DNA of 64,000 nucleotides, from NCBI GenBank assembly GCA_002345845.1, contig DDWF01000252.1, positions 1 to 64,000 on the forward strand. Direction: 5' to 3'. Position 1 is the first letter of the stretch. The number at the start of each line of letters is the position of its first letter. Both the position numbers and the translations under genes were made by a program. Under the pieces are notes generated by a model. It saw nothing but the letters and a program-made list of their open reading frames with translations, had not been told where the DNA came from and made no database searches. Origin of the DNA: Betaproteobacteria bacterium UBA2293 (GTDB lineage: Bacteria; Pseudomonadota; Gammaproteobacteria; Burkholderiales; Rhodocyclaceae). Positions 27,615 through 36,209 of the stretch are shown here, one piece after another.

Positions 27615-28238
27615 TCATCCATGTCGGTGAAAACACCCCAGCGCACGGCCGATCAGTACGCCAACCATCAGTGGCACGCATGGCAGCAGCAGAGGATGCA
27701 GCATCGCCGGCAGCACGAAGCCGATGACCGTCGCGCAGAGGATCATGATCCCCAGGCTTGCGTACAGTGCGAACATCTCGGGATCGTGCTGCAGGAACTC
27801 CTTGGCTTTGATGAGCCGCACGAATCCGCCGTCGACGAGGGCAGCCAAGACGAATCCAGCCAGCCAGGGCAGCCATTCCAGCAAGGTGGAGAACCGATAG
27901 CTGGCGAGCAGCAGCAACGCATCGACCGAGCGGAAGTAGGTGTTGTTGAAGAGGCGCTGGTTGACCGAGGACATCTCCCGGGACACCGCGCCGTTGACGC
28001 TCGCTGGTGACGGCGCATTCTTCGCGGCAGGAATCGGCGTGACTTCGGCCGTCGAATCTTGCATGCGCATTGCCCGATTGAGCATGCGGGTGGCGGGCTC
28101 GGCGCCCCAGTAGGCGGCGGCCGCTTCATGCTCGGCACGTAGCTGTGTGAGGAAGTGTTCCGGGGGATGGGCCGACGGTACGTACAGCACCAGGAGCAGC
28201 AGGACGAGCAGCGACAACACGGCGACGGCGCGGATCAT
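27615..28238 (-). CDS. Integrating conjugative element membrane protein, DUF4400 (PFL_4697-like)
   Basis: A 207-residue membrane protein with an N-terminal helix (residues 4-19), a periplasmic stretch, and three more hydrophobic segments (about 105-125, 155-175 and 180-200). The pattern RSVDALLLLASYRFSTLLEWLPWLAGFVLAALVDGG is typical of the DUF4400 proteins found right behind traD in integrative conjugative elements. Its start overlaps the traD stop by four bases. No further transfer genes follow; the next gene downstream is the convergent ETF-quinone oxidoreductase. Function in conjugation is inferred from context only. Confidence 0.85.
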   Translation of the reverse strand: MIRAVAVLSLLVLLLLVLYVPSAHPPEHFLTQLRAEHEAAAAYWGAEPATRMLNRAMRMQDSTAEVTPIPAAKNAPSPASVNGAVSREMSSVNQRLFNNTYFRSVDALLLLASYRFSTLLEWLPWLAGFVLAALVDGGFVRLIKAKEFLQHDPEMFALYASLGIMILCATVIGFVLPAMLHPLLLPCVPLMVGVLIGRALGCFHRHG

Positions 28239-30142
28239 GCGCTCGCCTTTGCCGGGGCGTGGCGCGCATCCGCATCGGGATCGAGGATCGGAAACCGTCC
28301 CTTGATGATTCGGCCGCCCGACACCGAGGCGAAGTACTGGAGGTTGGGCAACTTGCCCAGCACATTCGCCGGCACCATCTCCTCGAAGCTCTCGGAGATT
28401 TGGGTGGAATAGCTCGACGAGAAGTCGCCCAGGTGGGCATCCGAACCGTGGCTCAGGCCCACCCGCACCGTGTGGATCGCCGTCTTGCCGAAGGTCTCGA
28501 CTACGAAGTCCTGGGTCGGCCGGTCCTTGGTGCGCAGGGCGATCAGGTTGTTGAGGTTGCCCAGGGCCATGCGTGCTGCATCCTCGCTGCCCAGCCGTTT
28601 GGATAGGTCGGCCAGGGTCTGCATGGCACAGGTGGTGAAGATGCCGCCCTCGGCGCCCTTGTTGAGAATCTCGATCAACGGCTGGTTAATGACATTGGCC
28701 ACTTCATCGACGAACAGCGCGATGCGCCGGTAAATGCCCAGGTTGTAGCGCATGCCGGCCCGGGCCGCCTGGTCGGCCAGGGCCAGGGCGCCAATGGCCG
28801 AGGCGACCGACGGATCGGGCAGGGAATCCAGGCACATATAGAGCACGTGACCAGCGCGCTCGATCTTCTCGAAATTCATGATCGGCCGGGTGTCGTCGGC
28901 ATCGAACGGGTCCGGCGACAGGCTGCGCCCCAGGTCCCCAGAGGTCAGCATCGACAGGATGGGCAGCAGGTTGGCGGTGATCTTCTGGTAATGCTCCCGA
29001 TTGTGGCGAAAGGTGCGTACCTGCGCGTCGATCACCTTGTTGCGCTGGTTCTGGGCAATGTGATGCTCGTAATAGGCGACAAAGGCCATCAGGTCGGCGC
29101 TGGCGGCTTCCGACGGCCGCTTCAGGTTGCCGCGCTGAGCGTCGTTCAGCAGTTTCTTCATTGCCGGCAGATCGTGCCAGCCGGCGCCCAAAGTCTGGTC
29201 GTAGTAACGGCGTAGCGATCCTTCCAGCACCGGTTCGATGCCGCCCTCGATGTACTTGGTGAGTTTCACCAGGTTGGGCCGCTCTTCGATTTCGACCAGG
29301 CCTTGCACCACGACGTTGACGGCATCCCAGCCGAAGGCCGAGAAGGCCCCCGCCGTGTCCGGCGGCATGATGGACTGGATGCGCGAGGCGATTTCGGTGG
29401 GCTTCTGCCAGTTGAAAGTAAAGTCCAGCCGTACGCCGCGTTCCGGGAACGCCGGGTGGAATTCCAGGAAGGTATCTTGATCCCGGTAGTCTGTGCACGC
29501 GCGCTCGACCACGCGCTTCAGGCGCCGGCTGTTCTTCGGGTCGATGACGATCACGACATCGCCGCGCCGGATCGCCAGGGTGATCAGGTTGGCCAAGGCG
29601 ACGCCCTTGCCGGACTGGGTGGTGCCGACCAGCAGCGTGCCACCCTCGAAGTTCTGCAGCGGCCGGTACAAGGGGACTTCCTGCGGCTCGACACCGTGGA
29701 TGTAGGGCAGGCCGATCTCGTCGTCCGGCTGGGGCTTGGGGTCGTAACCGAGCAGTTGCAGCCAGTGCGGCGATACCGCGAAGTCCCGGTAGTCGATCTT
29801 GGCCAGTTCATAAAGCCGCTGCGCATGCACGGGCTGCCATTCGAAGCCGAAGCCCAGGAACACCGAGGTCGGGTCAGGGCAGCAGCGGGCCAAGTCGTCG
29901 GTGCCGATGACTTCGATGGCGTGCCCACACAGGGCGGCGCGCAGGATCAGTATGCGCAATGCCTGTGCCACCCGCCATAAGCCCATGGCGAAGCAGATAA
30001 GGGCGAGCGGCAGTGCCAGTTGCCCTGGAAGCGTGCCGGTGAGGCCGGTCCCCACGAAATATATGAGTGCCAGCCCCCAGGCGATGCCGGCATAAGCTTC
30101 GTAGGCCCGGCGCCAAGGCATCTCGTAGCGGCGAACCAGCAT
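28235..30142 (-). CDS. traD: Type IV coupling protein TraD of an integrative conjugative element
   Basis: A 635-residue VirD4/TraD-type ATPase that links the relaxosome to the type IV secretion channel. Two N-terminal transmembrane helices (about residues 15-60) precede the Walker A motif GTTQSGKGVALANLI (about residue 173). Walker B is VVIVIDPKNSRRL, followed later by IALFVDEVANVINQPLIEILNKGAEGG and TCAMQTLADLSKRLG. The length and the N-terminal MLVRRYEMPWRRAYE match the SXT/PFGI-type element TraD family. It lies one base downstream of the MobH/TraI-like gene and overlaps the DUF4400 gene, forming a tight minus-strand tra group. Confidence 0.93.
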   Translation of the reverse strand: MLVRRYEMPWRRAYEAYAGIAWGLALIYFVGTGLTGTLPGQLALPLALICFAMGLWRVAQALRILILRAALCGHAIEVIGTDDLARCCPDPTSVFLGFGFEWQPVHAQRLYELAKIDYRDFAVSPHWLQLLGYDPKPQPDDEIGLPYIHGVEPQEVPLYRPLQNFEGGTLLVGTTQSGKGVALANLITLAIRRGDVVIVIDPKNSRRLKRVVERACTDYRDQDTFLEFHPAFPERGVRLDFTFNWQKPTEIASRIQSIMPPDTAGAFSAFGWDAVNVVVQGLVEIEERPNLVKLTKYIEGGIEPVLEGSLRRYYDQTLGAGWHDLPAMKKLLNDAQRGNLKRPSEAASADLMAFVAYYEHHIAQNQRNKVIDAQVRTFRHNREHYQKITANLLPILSMLTSGDLGRSLSPDPFDADDTRPIMNFEKIERAGHVLYMCLDSLPDPSVASAIGALALADQAARAGMRYNLGIYRRIALFVDEVANVINQPLIEILNKGAEGGIFTTCAMQTLADLSKRLGSEDAARMALGNLNNLIALRTKDRPTQDFVVETFGKTAIHTVRVGLSHGSDAHLGDFSSSYSTQISESFEEMVPANVLGKLPNLQYFASVSGGRIIKGRFPILDPDADARHAPAKASA

Positions 30143-30143
30143 G

Positions 30144-31826
30144 TCAGCTGTTCTCGTCGGGTGACACAGCCAAGGTGGTCGGATCGAGTCCGCTCACGTA
30201 GCGCGGGTCGAGTACGATGCCGAGAGTCTGCTGGCCGTTGAACTCGCGGGAGTGTGTTGGCGGGCCGTCGGGGGTTTGCTTCACCAGCATATTGGTTTCG
30301 CTGAGGGCGCGCATGGCTTGGGACGGCTGGATGCCACGGCGCACGAATTCATCGAGCGGCACGAAAAGCCCCTCGGCGACGGTACACACGATGGGCGGCC
30401 CCATGCCGTCATTCAGCGGTCGAACAGCATTGGCGAGGGCATCCCGGACCAGGGGATTCAAGCGCATGGGGGCTTGCAAGGCGAATGTGCTCTGCGCAGA
30501 CGCCGGCGGGGATGAGCCGGAACCTTCCTCAACCTGCGCTGCATTGGCGTCGTCGCCGGCGGGCGGCGGAATCAGCGACAACTGGGGATGCACCGGTGCC
30601 GGCGTTGGAGCGGACGGGGGCGTTGGCGGTCCAGCCGAGGCTGGGGCCGGCGGTGGCTTGAATTCCAGCGCTTGCGGCAAGGTCTCTGGTTGCTGATCGA
30701 TCCCAGCGAGAACGATGGCCGGCGTCGAGAATTTTGCGGCTTCCAGCGGCGCCTTGGCGCCCGGCGGCAGGATGGACCAGGTCGAGCGCTCGGCGCCGGC
30801 CGCTTCGAAGACGCCGGCGGCCAGCAGGAGTTCCAGCATGGTTTCCGGCGCCTTGGGAATGCCAGCCAACTGGTCGGATTCGAGCAGTTGGCAGATATCC
30901 TCGGCACCGCCTGGCCAGACCAGGAACAGGCCGTCTTGGCCTAGCCATAAGCGCGACTTCTCGCGATTGGGCATCCAGGCCGGATTCCTGCTGGTGAGGC
31001 GCCTAAGGGCATCGACCAGATAGCGTTCCAGGTGCGAGCCATACTGCGGCGACCCGTAGCGGTCGGCGCTGGCCGCAAGGTTGCGGTCGATGACCAGGGC
31101 CAGCGAGCGGCGGACGAGTTCGTCGAGAATGTTGTGCTCGCGATAGACCGGGATGCCGCTGATACTGGCCAGCAGATGCGGCACGATGACGCTATTGCCT
31201 CCGGACAGGTCGGCCATGACGGCCGGCGGCACGACCAGGGGGAGAGCGAACAGGCCCAGGCCGCGAGCCTCGACCGCCTGCGGTCGCCAGCGCAGGAAAT
31301 AGCGCTCGGCGCGATGGGCGGCCAGCCAGTCGGCCAGCGGCATCAGGAAAGCCGGCCATGCCTCGCCGGCAGCATCGGTGACGATCACATGGCTCATCAA
31401 GCGATGCAACTCGCAGCAGAGACCGGCGATGAAGGTCGCATGGCGCCAGCGCGGTTCCAGTTGGCGGCGTGCCGAGATGCTCATCCGCCCCGAGAAGATG
31501 TGGGCGTCGGTACCTTGCAGGCTGAAAAAGGCGGTTTCCAGGCCAAGCCGCAGGAGCCCGCCCGGCTTGCTGAAGTAGTTGTCGGCGGTCGCCGGCAGCA
31601 GATGCACGCAGGCGGCGTAACGGCGAACGAGGGTCAGGACATCGCGTTCGAAGCTGTCCCGGTCGGTGCCGTAGCACAGCTTGATGCGCGCAATCAGGTC
31701 GGCTTCGCCGGTCAGTAGTTCCTCGAGCGGCAGCGCGGCGAAACCGGGGTCGGAGGCGGAATAGGAGGTGTTTGGCGTAGGTGGGGCGGCCATGGCGGCA
31801 CAGCGTCCAGACTGGGAGAACGACAT
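30144..31826 (-). CDS. MobH/TraI_2-family relaxase-like protein lacking the HD metal ligands
   Basis: A 560-residue protein laid out like MobH relaxases: TraI_2 domain at about residues 50-250, a proline-rich linker (about 395-440), and a TraI_2 C-terminal domain ending FNGQQTLGIVLDPRY. In MobH the first domain is an HD-type metal site with a His-His pair after LPAS, another His before LE, and HD in the helix after the LAG segment. Here these places read VHLLPATADNYFSKPGG (about 74-90), LLRLGLE and AGLCCELHR (about 134-142): all the expected ligands are replaced. The scaffold (LLPA, PGGL, EPRWR, AWPAFLMPLADW) is intact. It may be an inactive paralogue or use another chemistry. traD follows directly. 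Confidence 0.75.
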   Translation of the reverse strand: MSFSQSGRCAAMAAPPTPNTSYSASDPGFAALPLEELLTGEADLIARIKLCYGTDRDSFERDVLTLVRRYAACVHLLPATADNYFSKPGGLLRLGLETAFFSLQGTDAHIFSGRMSISARRQLEPRWRHATFIAGLCCELHRLMSHVIVTDAAGEAWPAFLMPLADWLAAHRAERYFLRWRPQAVEARGLGLFALPLVVPPAVMADLSGGNSVIVPHLLASISGIPVYREHNILDELVRRSLALVIDRNLAASADRYGSPQYGSHLERYLVDALRRLTSRNPAWMPNREKSRLWLGQDGLFLVWPGGAEDICQLLESDQLAGIPKAPETMLELLLAAGVFEAAGAERSTWSILPPGAKAPLEAAKFSTPAIVLAGIDQQPETLPQALEFKPPPAPASAGPPTPPSAPTPAPVHPQLSLIPPPAGDDANAAQVEEGSGSSPPASAQSTFALQAPMRLNPLVRDALANAVRPLNDGMGPPIVCTVAEGLFVPLDEFVRRGIQPSQAMRALSETNMLVKQTPDGPPTHSREFNGQQTLGIVLDPRYVSGLDPTTLAVSPDENS

Positions 31827-31873
31827 GCCCGATTTTTCGGCTGGCGGCTTCCCTTGTCGCGCAGAAATCGCCT

Positions 31874-32512
31874 CTATTCGACTGGGGTTTCGCCCTCGGC
31901 GTCGAGGCTCAGCTTATGGAAAAGTGCCAGTAACCCCTGTTGGCGCTCAATGTTCTCGACGGCGGGATGCGCCGGGTAGGAAGCCTGGATGCGATGGTCC
32001 AGGGGGAAGCGCTCGAGCAGTTTGCAGAAGGGGCACGTTTCACCAGAACGGGCCACGGTGCCGATGGCGGCGATGAATTCACAGCCACAGCCCGGACAGG
32101 TCAGTATCGACAAGGTGGGGGTGCGGGCCAGCCAAATGCCGTCGATGTAGGAGACGAGGTTGAAGGCGCGGTCCAGGCTGATGCGGTAAGGCGGCAGTGT
32201 GGCGGCCTGGTAGGCGCGGTAGGCGAAGACCAGCGCTTCGCCGGCAGTGAGTCCCTGCCCGCGCAACTGGTGATACTTGGCGCCGATGAGGCAAGCATCG
32301 GTGCGCAGAATGAGATTGGCGTTGTGATACCACTCGGTCGAGTCCGGCGCGCGCCCGCGCGGGATAGTCCGAGGGTCGGCGAAGAACAGTCGTTGGACCT
32401 CGCGTGGCGGGAGGCCGGTGATGCTATGAATGGTCTTCAAGCGTGCCCCCAGCTCTGCCAATTGCTTGGCAAGCTGGATGGCACGCAGGTGCCGGTCGCC
32501 GCGGGTGGGCAT
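31874..32512 (-). CDS. FlhC-like transcriptional activator of the conjugative element
   Basis: A 212-residue protein resembling FlhC. The N-terminal helices have LAKQLAELGARLKTIHSITGLPPREVQRLFF, then SLDRAFNLVSYIDGIWLARTPTLSILTC, and a zinc-ribbon-like Cys set CPGCGCEF with CPFC (about residues 138-166), equal to the four-Cys zinc site of FlhC. Elements of the SXT/R391 type use an FlhCD-like pair (SetC/SetD) to switch on integration and transfer genes, and the same is likely here. It lies 6 bases downstream of the FlhD-like partner and precedes the TraI-like gene. Confidence 0.8.
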   Translation of the reverse strand: MPTRGDRHLRAIQLAKQLAELGARLKTIHSITGLPPREVQRLFFADPRTIPRGRAPDSTEWYHNANLILRTDACLIGAKYHQLRGQGLTAGEALVFAYRAYQAATLPPYRISLDRAFNLVSYIDGIWLARTPTLSILTCPGCGCEFIAAIGTVARSGETCPFCKLLERFPLDHRIQASYPAHPAVENIERQQGLLALFHKLSLDAEGETPVE

Positions 32513-32518
32513 CGGGGG

Positions 32519-32818
32519 CTACCGGCCAATGTTGGTCGGGGTCGGGGGATGGACCAGCGCCAGAGGTCCGGCCAGCGGCCGGGGCGTACTCAACAAGCTC
32601 ACCAGGTCGGCGCGCGGCGGGAACAGAGTCGTGTTGCCGATGTGGACCACCAGGGACCACAACTCATCCAGGCTCAAGCCTTGCAGGTGGTCGGCCTGTG
32701 TCGTGTCGAGCGAGAACTTGCAGCAGGTCGAAGCTCGGTCATGCTGTAGACCGGCGTGGATGACGGCGAGCACGTTCAAGTTGATCCACTCGACATCGGT
32801 AAGCGTCACGTGACTCAT
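32519..32818 (-). CDS. FlhD-like transcriptional activator subunit
   Basis: A 99-residue small helical protein starting MSHVTLTDVEWINLNVLAVIHAG, with a central CKFSLDTTQADHLQGLSLDELWSLVVHIGNTTLF that parallels the FlhD segment ending in a short helix-turn-helix. By itself it would be a weak call, but it sits 6 bases before an FlhC-like gene, as flhD does before flhC and as in the set genes of conjugative elements. The start at 32818 follows AAGGACAGGACC; the longer open frame lacks a ribosome site. It is divergent from the repressor remnant at 33148. Confidence 0.7.
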   Translation of the reverse strand: MSHVTLTDVEWINLNVLAVIHAGLQHDRASTCCKFSLDTTQADHLQGLSLDELWSLVVHIGNTTLFPPRADLVSLLSTPRPLAGPLALVHPPTPTNIGR

Positions 32819-33147
32819 GGTCCTGTCCTTCCAGTGAGATGGGACCACCGGCTGTGACGCCTGAGAGCTCGATAAACATTCCAGCACGACTTTACAGCCA
32901 GGGCAAGGATGTCAGCATATGTATGGATTAACAAACATGGCAATAGCATTTGCTGAAAAGCTTGAGAGGTGGCCTTCTTGCCACACGCAAGGCCCGATTC
33001 ATGGCATTCCTTGGCGAATGGTGCGCTCGCCGGGCGGACTGTTGAGTCATGTCGGCACGTCACAGTGACGGCAGGAAAAAGCGATGATTTCAAGGCACCT
33101 AACAGAACAGGAAGGCAACGCCCAAGTGGCTACTCGGAGCGATAACG
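32819..33147. promoter_or_regulatory. Divergent regulatory region between FlhD-like gene and repressor remnant
   Basis: A 329-base AT-richer gap without a credible gene, placed like the set regulatory region of SXT-type elements. An imperfect dyad GCAATAGCATTTGC lies at 32940-32953, and CATATGTATG-type sequence lies just beside it. It is the natural site for repressor operators and the promoter of the activator pair. No exact repeat set as in lambda-like operators could be seen. Confidence 0.4.
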
Positions 33148-33803
33148 GTGCGACGCCCGATAGGGATGCGCCGCCAGCGCGATCTGCTTCCCGGCGTGCG
33201 TGCCCGGCTGAATGAACGCCTCGACCATGTCGGCATTCCTCTGCGCGGCCGACTGACCTACGTGGCGGTGCTGACCTACCGCGCGGTGCAGACGGTGAGT
33301 CGATGGTTCGAGCCCGAACGCCCCGTCTGCCGGACGTGGAGTCGCTGGCACGGCTATGCGATGGCCTGGGGTGCAGTTCGGATTGGGTCTTGGGCCTGAC
33401 GCCCGCGATGGGCGGAAGCCCTGCGCTCCAGCATGCCTCGGCAACGGAGTTGCAGTGGGTCGGCGAGGTGCTCGAGCGCCTGCGCCGGATGCATCGCGAC
33501 AGTGAGCCGATGCCGATGGTCGGTGACGAGATGGCGCCATTGATCCATGATGGGGACATGCTGTTCGTCGATCGCCGTTACGGCAATCTGGGCGGCAACG
33601 GTGTCTATGCGCTGGAAATCAACGGCCGCGTCTTGGTGCGCCGGGTCGAGAATCGCATGGGCACCGGGATCGTCTTCAAGTGCGACAACCCGGCTTATGA
33701 CGATTACCCGGTCGCCGACGTGGATGCCGTCAAACGCATCGGGCTGCGTGTCCTTGGCAAGGTCCACGCCGCCGTCGGCCTCACCGTGTTCTGGAACAGT
33801 TGA
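33148..33803 (+). pseudogene. SetR/CI-like repressor (HTH plus S24-type domain), frameshifted
   Basis: The frame from 33148 encodes an N-terminal HTH-like part (RARLNERLDHVGIPLRG, then TVSRWFEPERP). It shifts at the C-run 33321-33324 into the frame that carries PRLPDVESLARLCDGLGCSSDWVLGLTPAMGG and an S24/LexA-fold C-terminal domain to 33803. One more C in the run would give a continuous CI-like repressor of about 218 residues. In the S24 domain the usual GDSM nucleophile motif reads GDEM (Glu codon at 33528), and the Lys position reads VRRV. The Ser-Lys autocleavage dyad is therefore absent even if the frame is repaired. It is divergent from the FlhDC-like activators. The exact 5' start (GTG 33148 or ATG 33166) is uncertain. 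Confidence 0.75.
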
Positions 33804-33852
33804 AAGCCTGGCCGGGAAGACTACCCTGGCCGGCTCTCAACAAACCTTTGGA

Positions 33853-34917
33853 TCAGGCTGCTTCGGCCAGTCCTTTCCACTCATGGGCCGACAAATCGAT
33901 CAGCCGGCCGCCCAGCGCTTCGAATTCCGTCGCGCGGTCGTAGTCCTCGACCTCCTGGCTGTAATGCGTGACCGCATTTACCAGCCCATAGCCCGACAAC
34001 TGGCCTTCGGCGATCAGATGGCGCAGCACGCCGGCGCGCTCGCCGTCGTTCAGGGTGTAGCGCTGGGCCAGCACCTCGACCGTCTTGACGGGGTCGCCGA
34101 CGAGCGGGATGTTAAGCGTCTTCTGCAGCTTCTGCGCCGTCTGGCGGAAGGTCGTTTCCGACACCGCTGCCTGCACCACATCGCGCACCTTCAGGAAGAA
34201 GGCCTTGTCGTCTGCACGCAGGGTGTCGTCCTGGTAGACCTGGATGCGCTCATCCTCGCCACCGAGGGCGCGACCGACGTGCGTCTTGCGCAGCGAGCGA
34301 TCGGGGACGATCAGGCCATTGCTGCACACCAGCCGGAAGAGCAGCGGCTGGACCGACAGCGTGCCCTGGCCGACCTCCGAGTTCGAGATCACGACACCGG
34401 CCTGCACCACGTCGCCGGGTGTCATCTCATATTTCAGGCGCGGCGTGATGCACTTCAGATACATCTTCGTTTCGGTCAGTTCGACCGACTCGAAGCGCAC
34501 TTCGGGCAATTGCTGCAGGATGGGCAGCACGCTTTCGGCCAGATCGAAGTTGTCCAGGCGGCGGTAGCGATCCGACAACACGGCACGCACCTGACCATCC
34601 AGGGTGCGCAGCATGCGCCGGTCTTCCTCGCTTTGCAGCCAGGTGTTCACGTTTCGATCGAGCAGGGTCGGCTGGTCTTCGCGCATGCGCTCGAAATAGG
34701 CGTAAGGAATCTTCAGCTTGTCGGCCAGTTGGCGGCGCGCCAACGGCGTGACCCCATACTGCACCGGGCTGCCGCCTTCCTCGATAACGAGGCGAGTCTC
34801 GCCCTGTTCATCGGTGGCATGGCGGACCAGTGCCGAGGGAACGATCAAGTCCTTCTTCGAATGCAGTTGGCGTTCCAGTTCCTGGGCCAGGCTGACGAGA
34901 GAACGTCCGTTTTTCAT
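33853..34917 (-). CDS. DUF932 family protein (phage/plasmid-like)
   Basis: A 354-residue protein of the DUF932 type. It has VTPLARRQLADKLKIPYAYFERM, LLDRNVNTWLQSEEDRRMLRTLDGQVRAVLSDRYRRLDNFDLAESVLPIL in register, and RVVCSNGLIV-like LVCSNGLIVPDRSLRKTHVG. Such proteins occur on phages, plasmids and conjugative elements and have no established function. The start at 34917 follows AAGGAGATTGCT; the open frame extends 108 codons further upstream without a ribosome site and through biased sequence. It is convergent with the repressor remnant; an imperfect CTGGCCGG hairpin lies between them. It runs with the primase and ATPase genes. Confidence 0.88.
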   Translation of the reverse strand: MKNGRSLVSLAQELERQLHSKKDLIVPSALVRHATDEQGETRLVIEEGGSPVQYGVTPLARRQLADKLKIPYAYFERMREDQPTLLDRNVNTWLQSEEDRRMLRTLDGQVRAVLSDRYRRLDNFDLAESVLPILQQLPEVRFESVELTETKMYLKCITPRLKYEMTPGDVVQAGVVISNSEVGQGTLSVQPLLFRLVCSNGLIVPDRSLRKTHVGRALGGEDERIQVYQDDTLRADDKAFFLKVRDVVQAAVSETTFRQTAQKLQKTLNIPLVGDPVKTVEVLAQRYTLNDGERAGVLRHLIAEGQLSGYGLVNAVTHYSQEVEDYDRATEFEALGGRLIDLSAHEWKGLAEAA

Positions 34918-35198
34918 AGCAATCTCCTTGTCGGAAAAGAAGAGCGGAGACGGCACCACCCGCTTGCGGGGATGCATATCCCCGCCAGGGTCGATGACGA
35001 ACCGGCGCATGCCGATTCGGATAGGGCACGAGGTGAATCGTGCTGGAACTCCAGGGCTGTCTTCGCGATACCGTCGGGTATCGTCTGGTGTGACAACTAC
35101 CAGTCGGGCAAATGACTTTTTCGCCGGCACCGCATGGCGCGGCAGTGCCGCTGAAAAAGCGGGTGCGCGCGCCGTGCGGCGGCGCACACCCTGGTTGC

Positions 35199-36209
35199 TC
35201 AAGCTGCCTGTGCGGACAAGGCCTGCACGCGGCGTAGCCACAGATCGCTCCAGTCCACACCAGCGGCCTTGGGCACGAACACCTGCACGTCACGACTGCC
35301 CGTGCGATGCGCTTCGCGCTTCAGTCGCCGGGCCAGTACGAAGGCACCGGCCTGGCCGGCGAAGTCGCCGTCGGCATCGTTGTCGGCATAGATCCACACC
35401 CGGCGAACCGAGTCGGGAATCCACAGCTTCTCCAGATTCCCCGCATTCAAGCCGGCCCAGAACGGCCGTCCCGTCGCGAGATACAGTGCGATGCTCTTTT
35501 CGATGCCTTCGCTGATCCCCAGGTCCTCGGTCGCCTCGAAGAGACGAACTGCGGCCCCATTGATGCCGGAAGACAGCACCTTCTTCGCATCCGGTACGGC
35601 CAATTTGGCGCCATCCTGAAGGTAGGTCCGGTGCAAGGTGACCGCATGACCGTCCTCGCCCTGGATGCACGCCAGCATGGCTGGATACTCGGCGACCTTG
35701 TGCGACTTGCCGTCGGCATCCTTCTGGTAGTAGCCCAGCGCCGGATGGAAGCGCAGCACCTTCGGATAGACCAGCAGCGCCACACCCCGGCTGGTCAGGT
35801 AGTGATCGACTTCATCGCCTGCCATGACTGGCTTCGCTTCGCTCCAGATCCGTTGCGCCAGTTTCTGCATGCGCTCGGCGGAAGGTTCGTTGGCCCTGAC
35901 TGGCACCATCACGGGCATCATCCCAAGGCAACGCTCGACATCACGCAATGCCGTGTTGAAATCGATGCCCAGTACAGCCTGCAGCAATTTGAAGCCGCCG
36001 CCTGGGCCGCAACTGCGGCAGTGATAGTTCCCTTCGCCGAACTTGTCGGTGTACTGGAAGCGATCTGTGCCGCCGCACAAGGGGCACGGCAGATTGCGCC
36101 GCTTGAGGATGCGTTCATCGACTCCCAGGCTCGCCAGTATCACAGTCCACCGGCCATGGGCTCGCTGCTTGACCGCTTCGATACGCGCTTCGTACTCACG
36201 ATTCTGCAT
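35199..36209 (-). CDS. Zinc-finger and Toprim domain DNA primase-like protein
   Basis: A 336-residue primase-type protein. A CHC2-like zinc finger sits at residues about 41-70 (CPLCGG, then HCRSCGPGGG), and a Toprim domain lies in the second half with SEGIEKSIALYLATGRPFWAGLNAGNL and WIYADNDADGDFAGQAGAFVLARRL carrying the DxD pair. This matches the small DUF7146/TraC-like primases of plasmids and conjugative elements, which probably prime the transferred strand or element replication. It overlaps the downstream end of the ATPase gene by 14 bases, so the two are translationally linked. Confidence 0.88.
   Translation of the reverse strand: MQNREYEARIEAVKQRAHGRWTVILASLGVDERILKRRNLPCPLCGGTDRFQYTDKFGEGNYHCRSCGPGGGFKLLQAVLGIDFNTALRDVERCLGMMPVMVPVRANEPSAERMQKLAQRIWSEAKPVMAGDEVDHYLTSRGVALLVYPKVLRFHPALGYYQKDADGKSHKVAEYPAMLACIQGEDGHAVTLHRTYLQDGAKLAVPDAKKVLSSGINGAAVRLFEATEDLGISEGIEKSIALYLATGRPFWAGLNAGNLEKLWIPDSVRRVWIYADNDADGDFAGQAGAFVLARRLKREAHRTGSRDVQVFVPKAAGVDWSDLWLRRVQALSAQAA

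Noticed and set aside
33547..35115. 522-codon plus-strand open frame over the DUF932 gene
   Set aside because: Antisense to a recognisable DUF932 protein with a good ribosome site, and it overlaps the repressor remnant.
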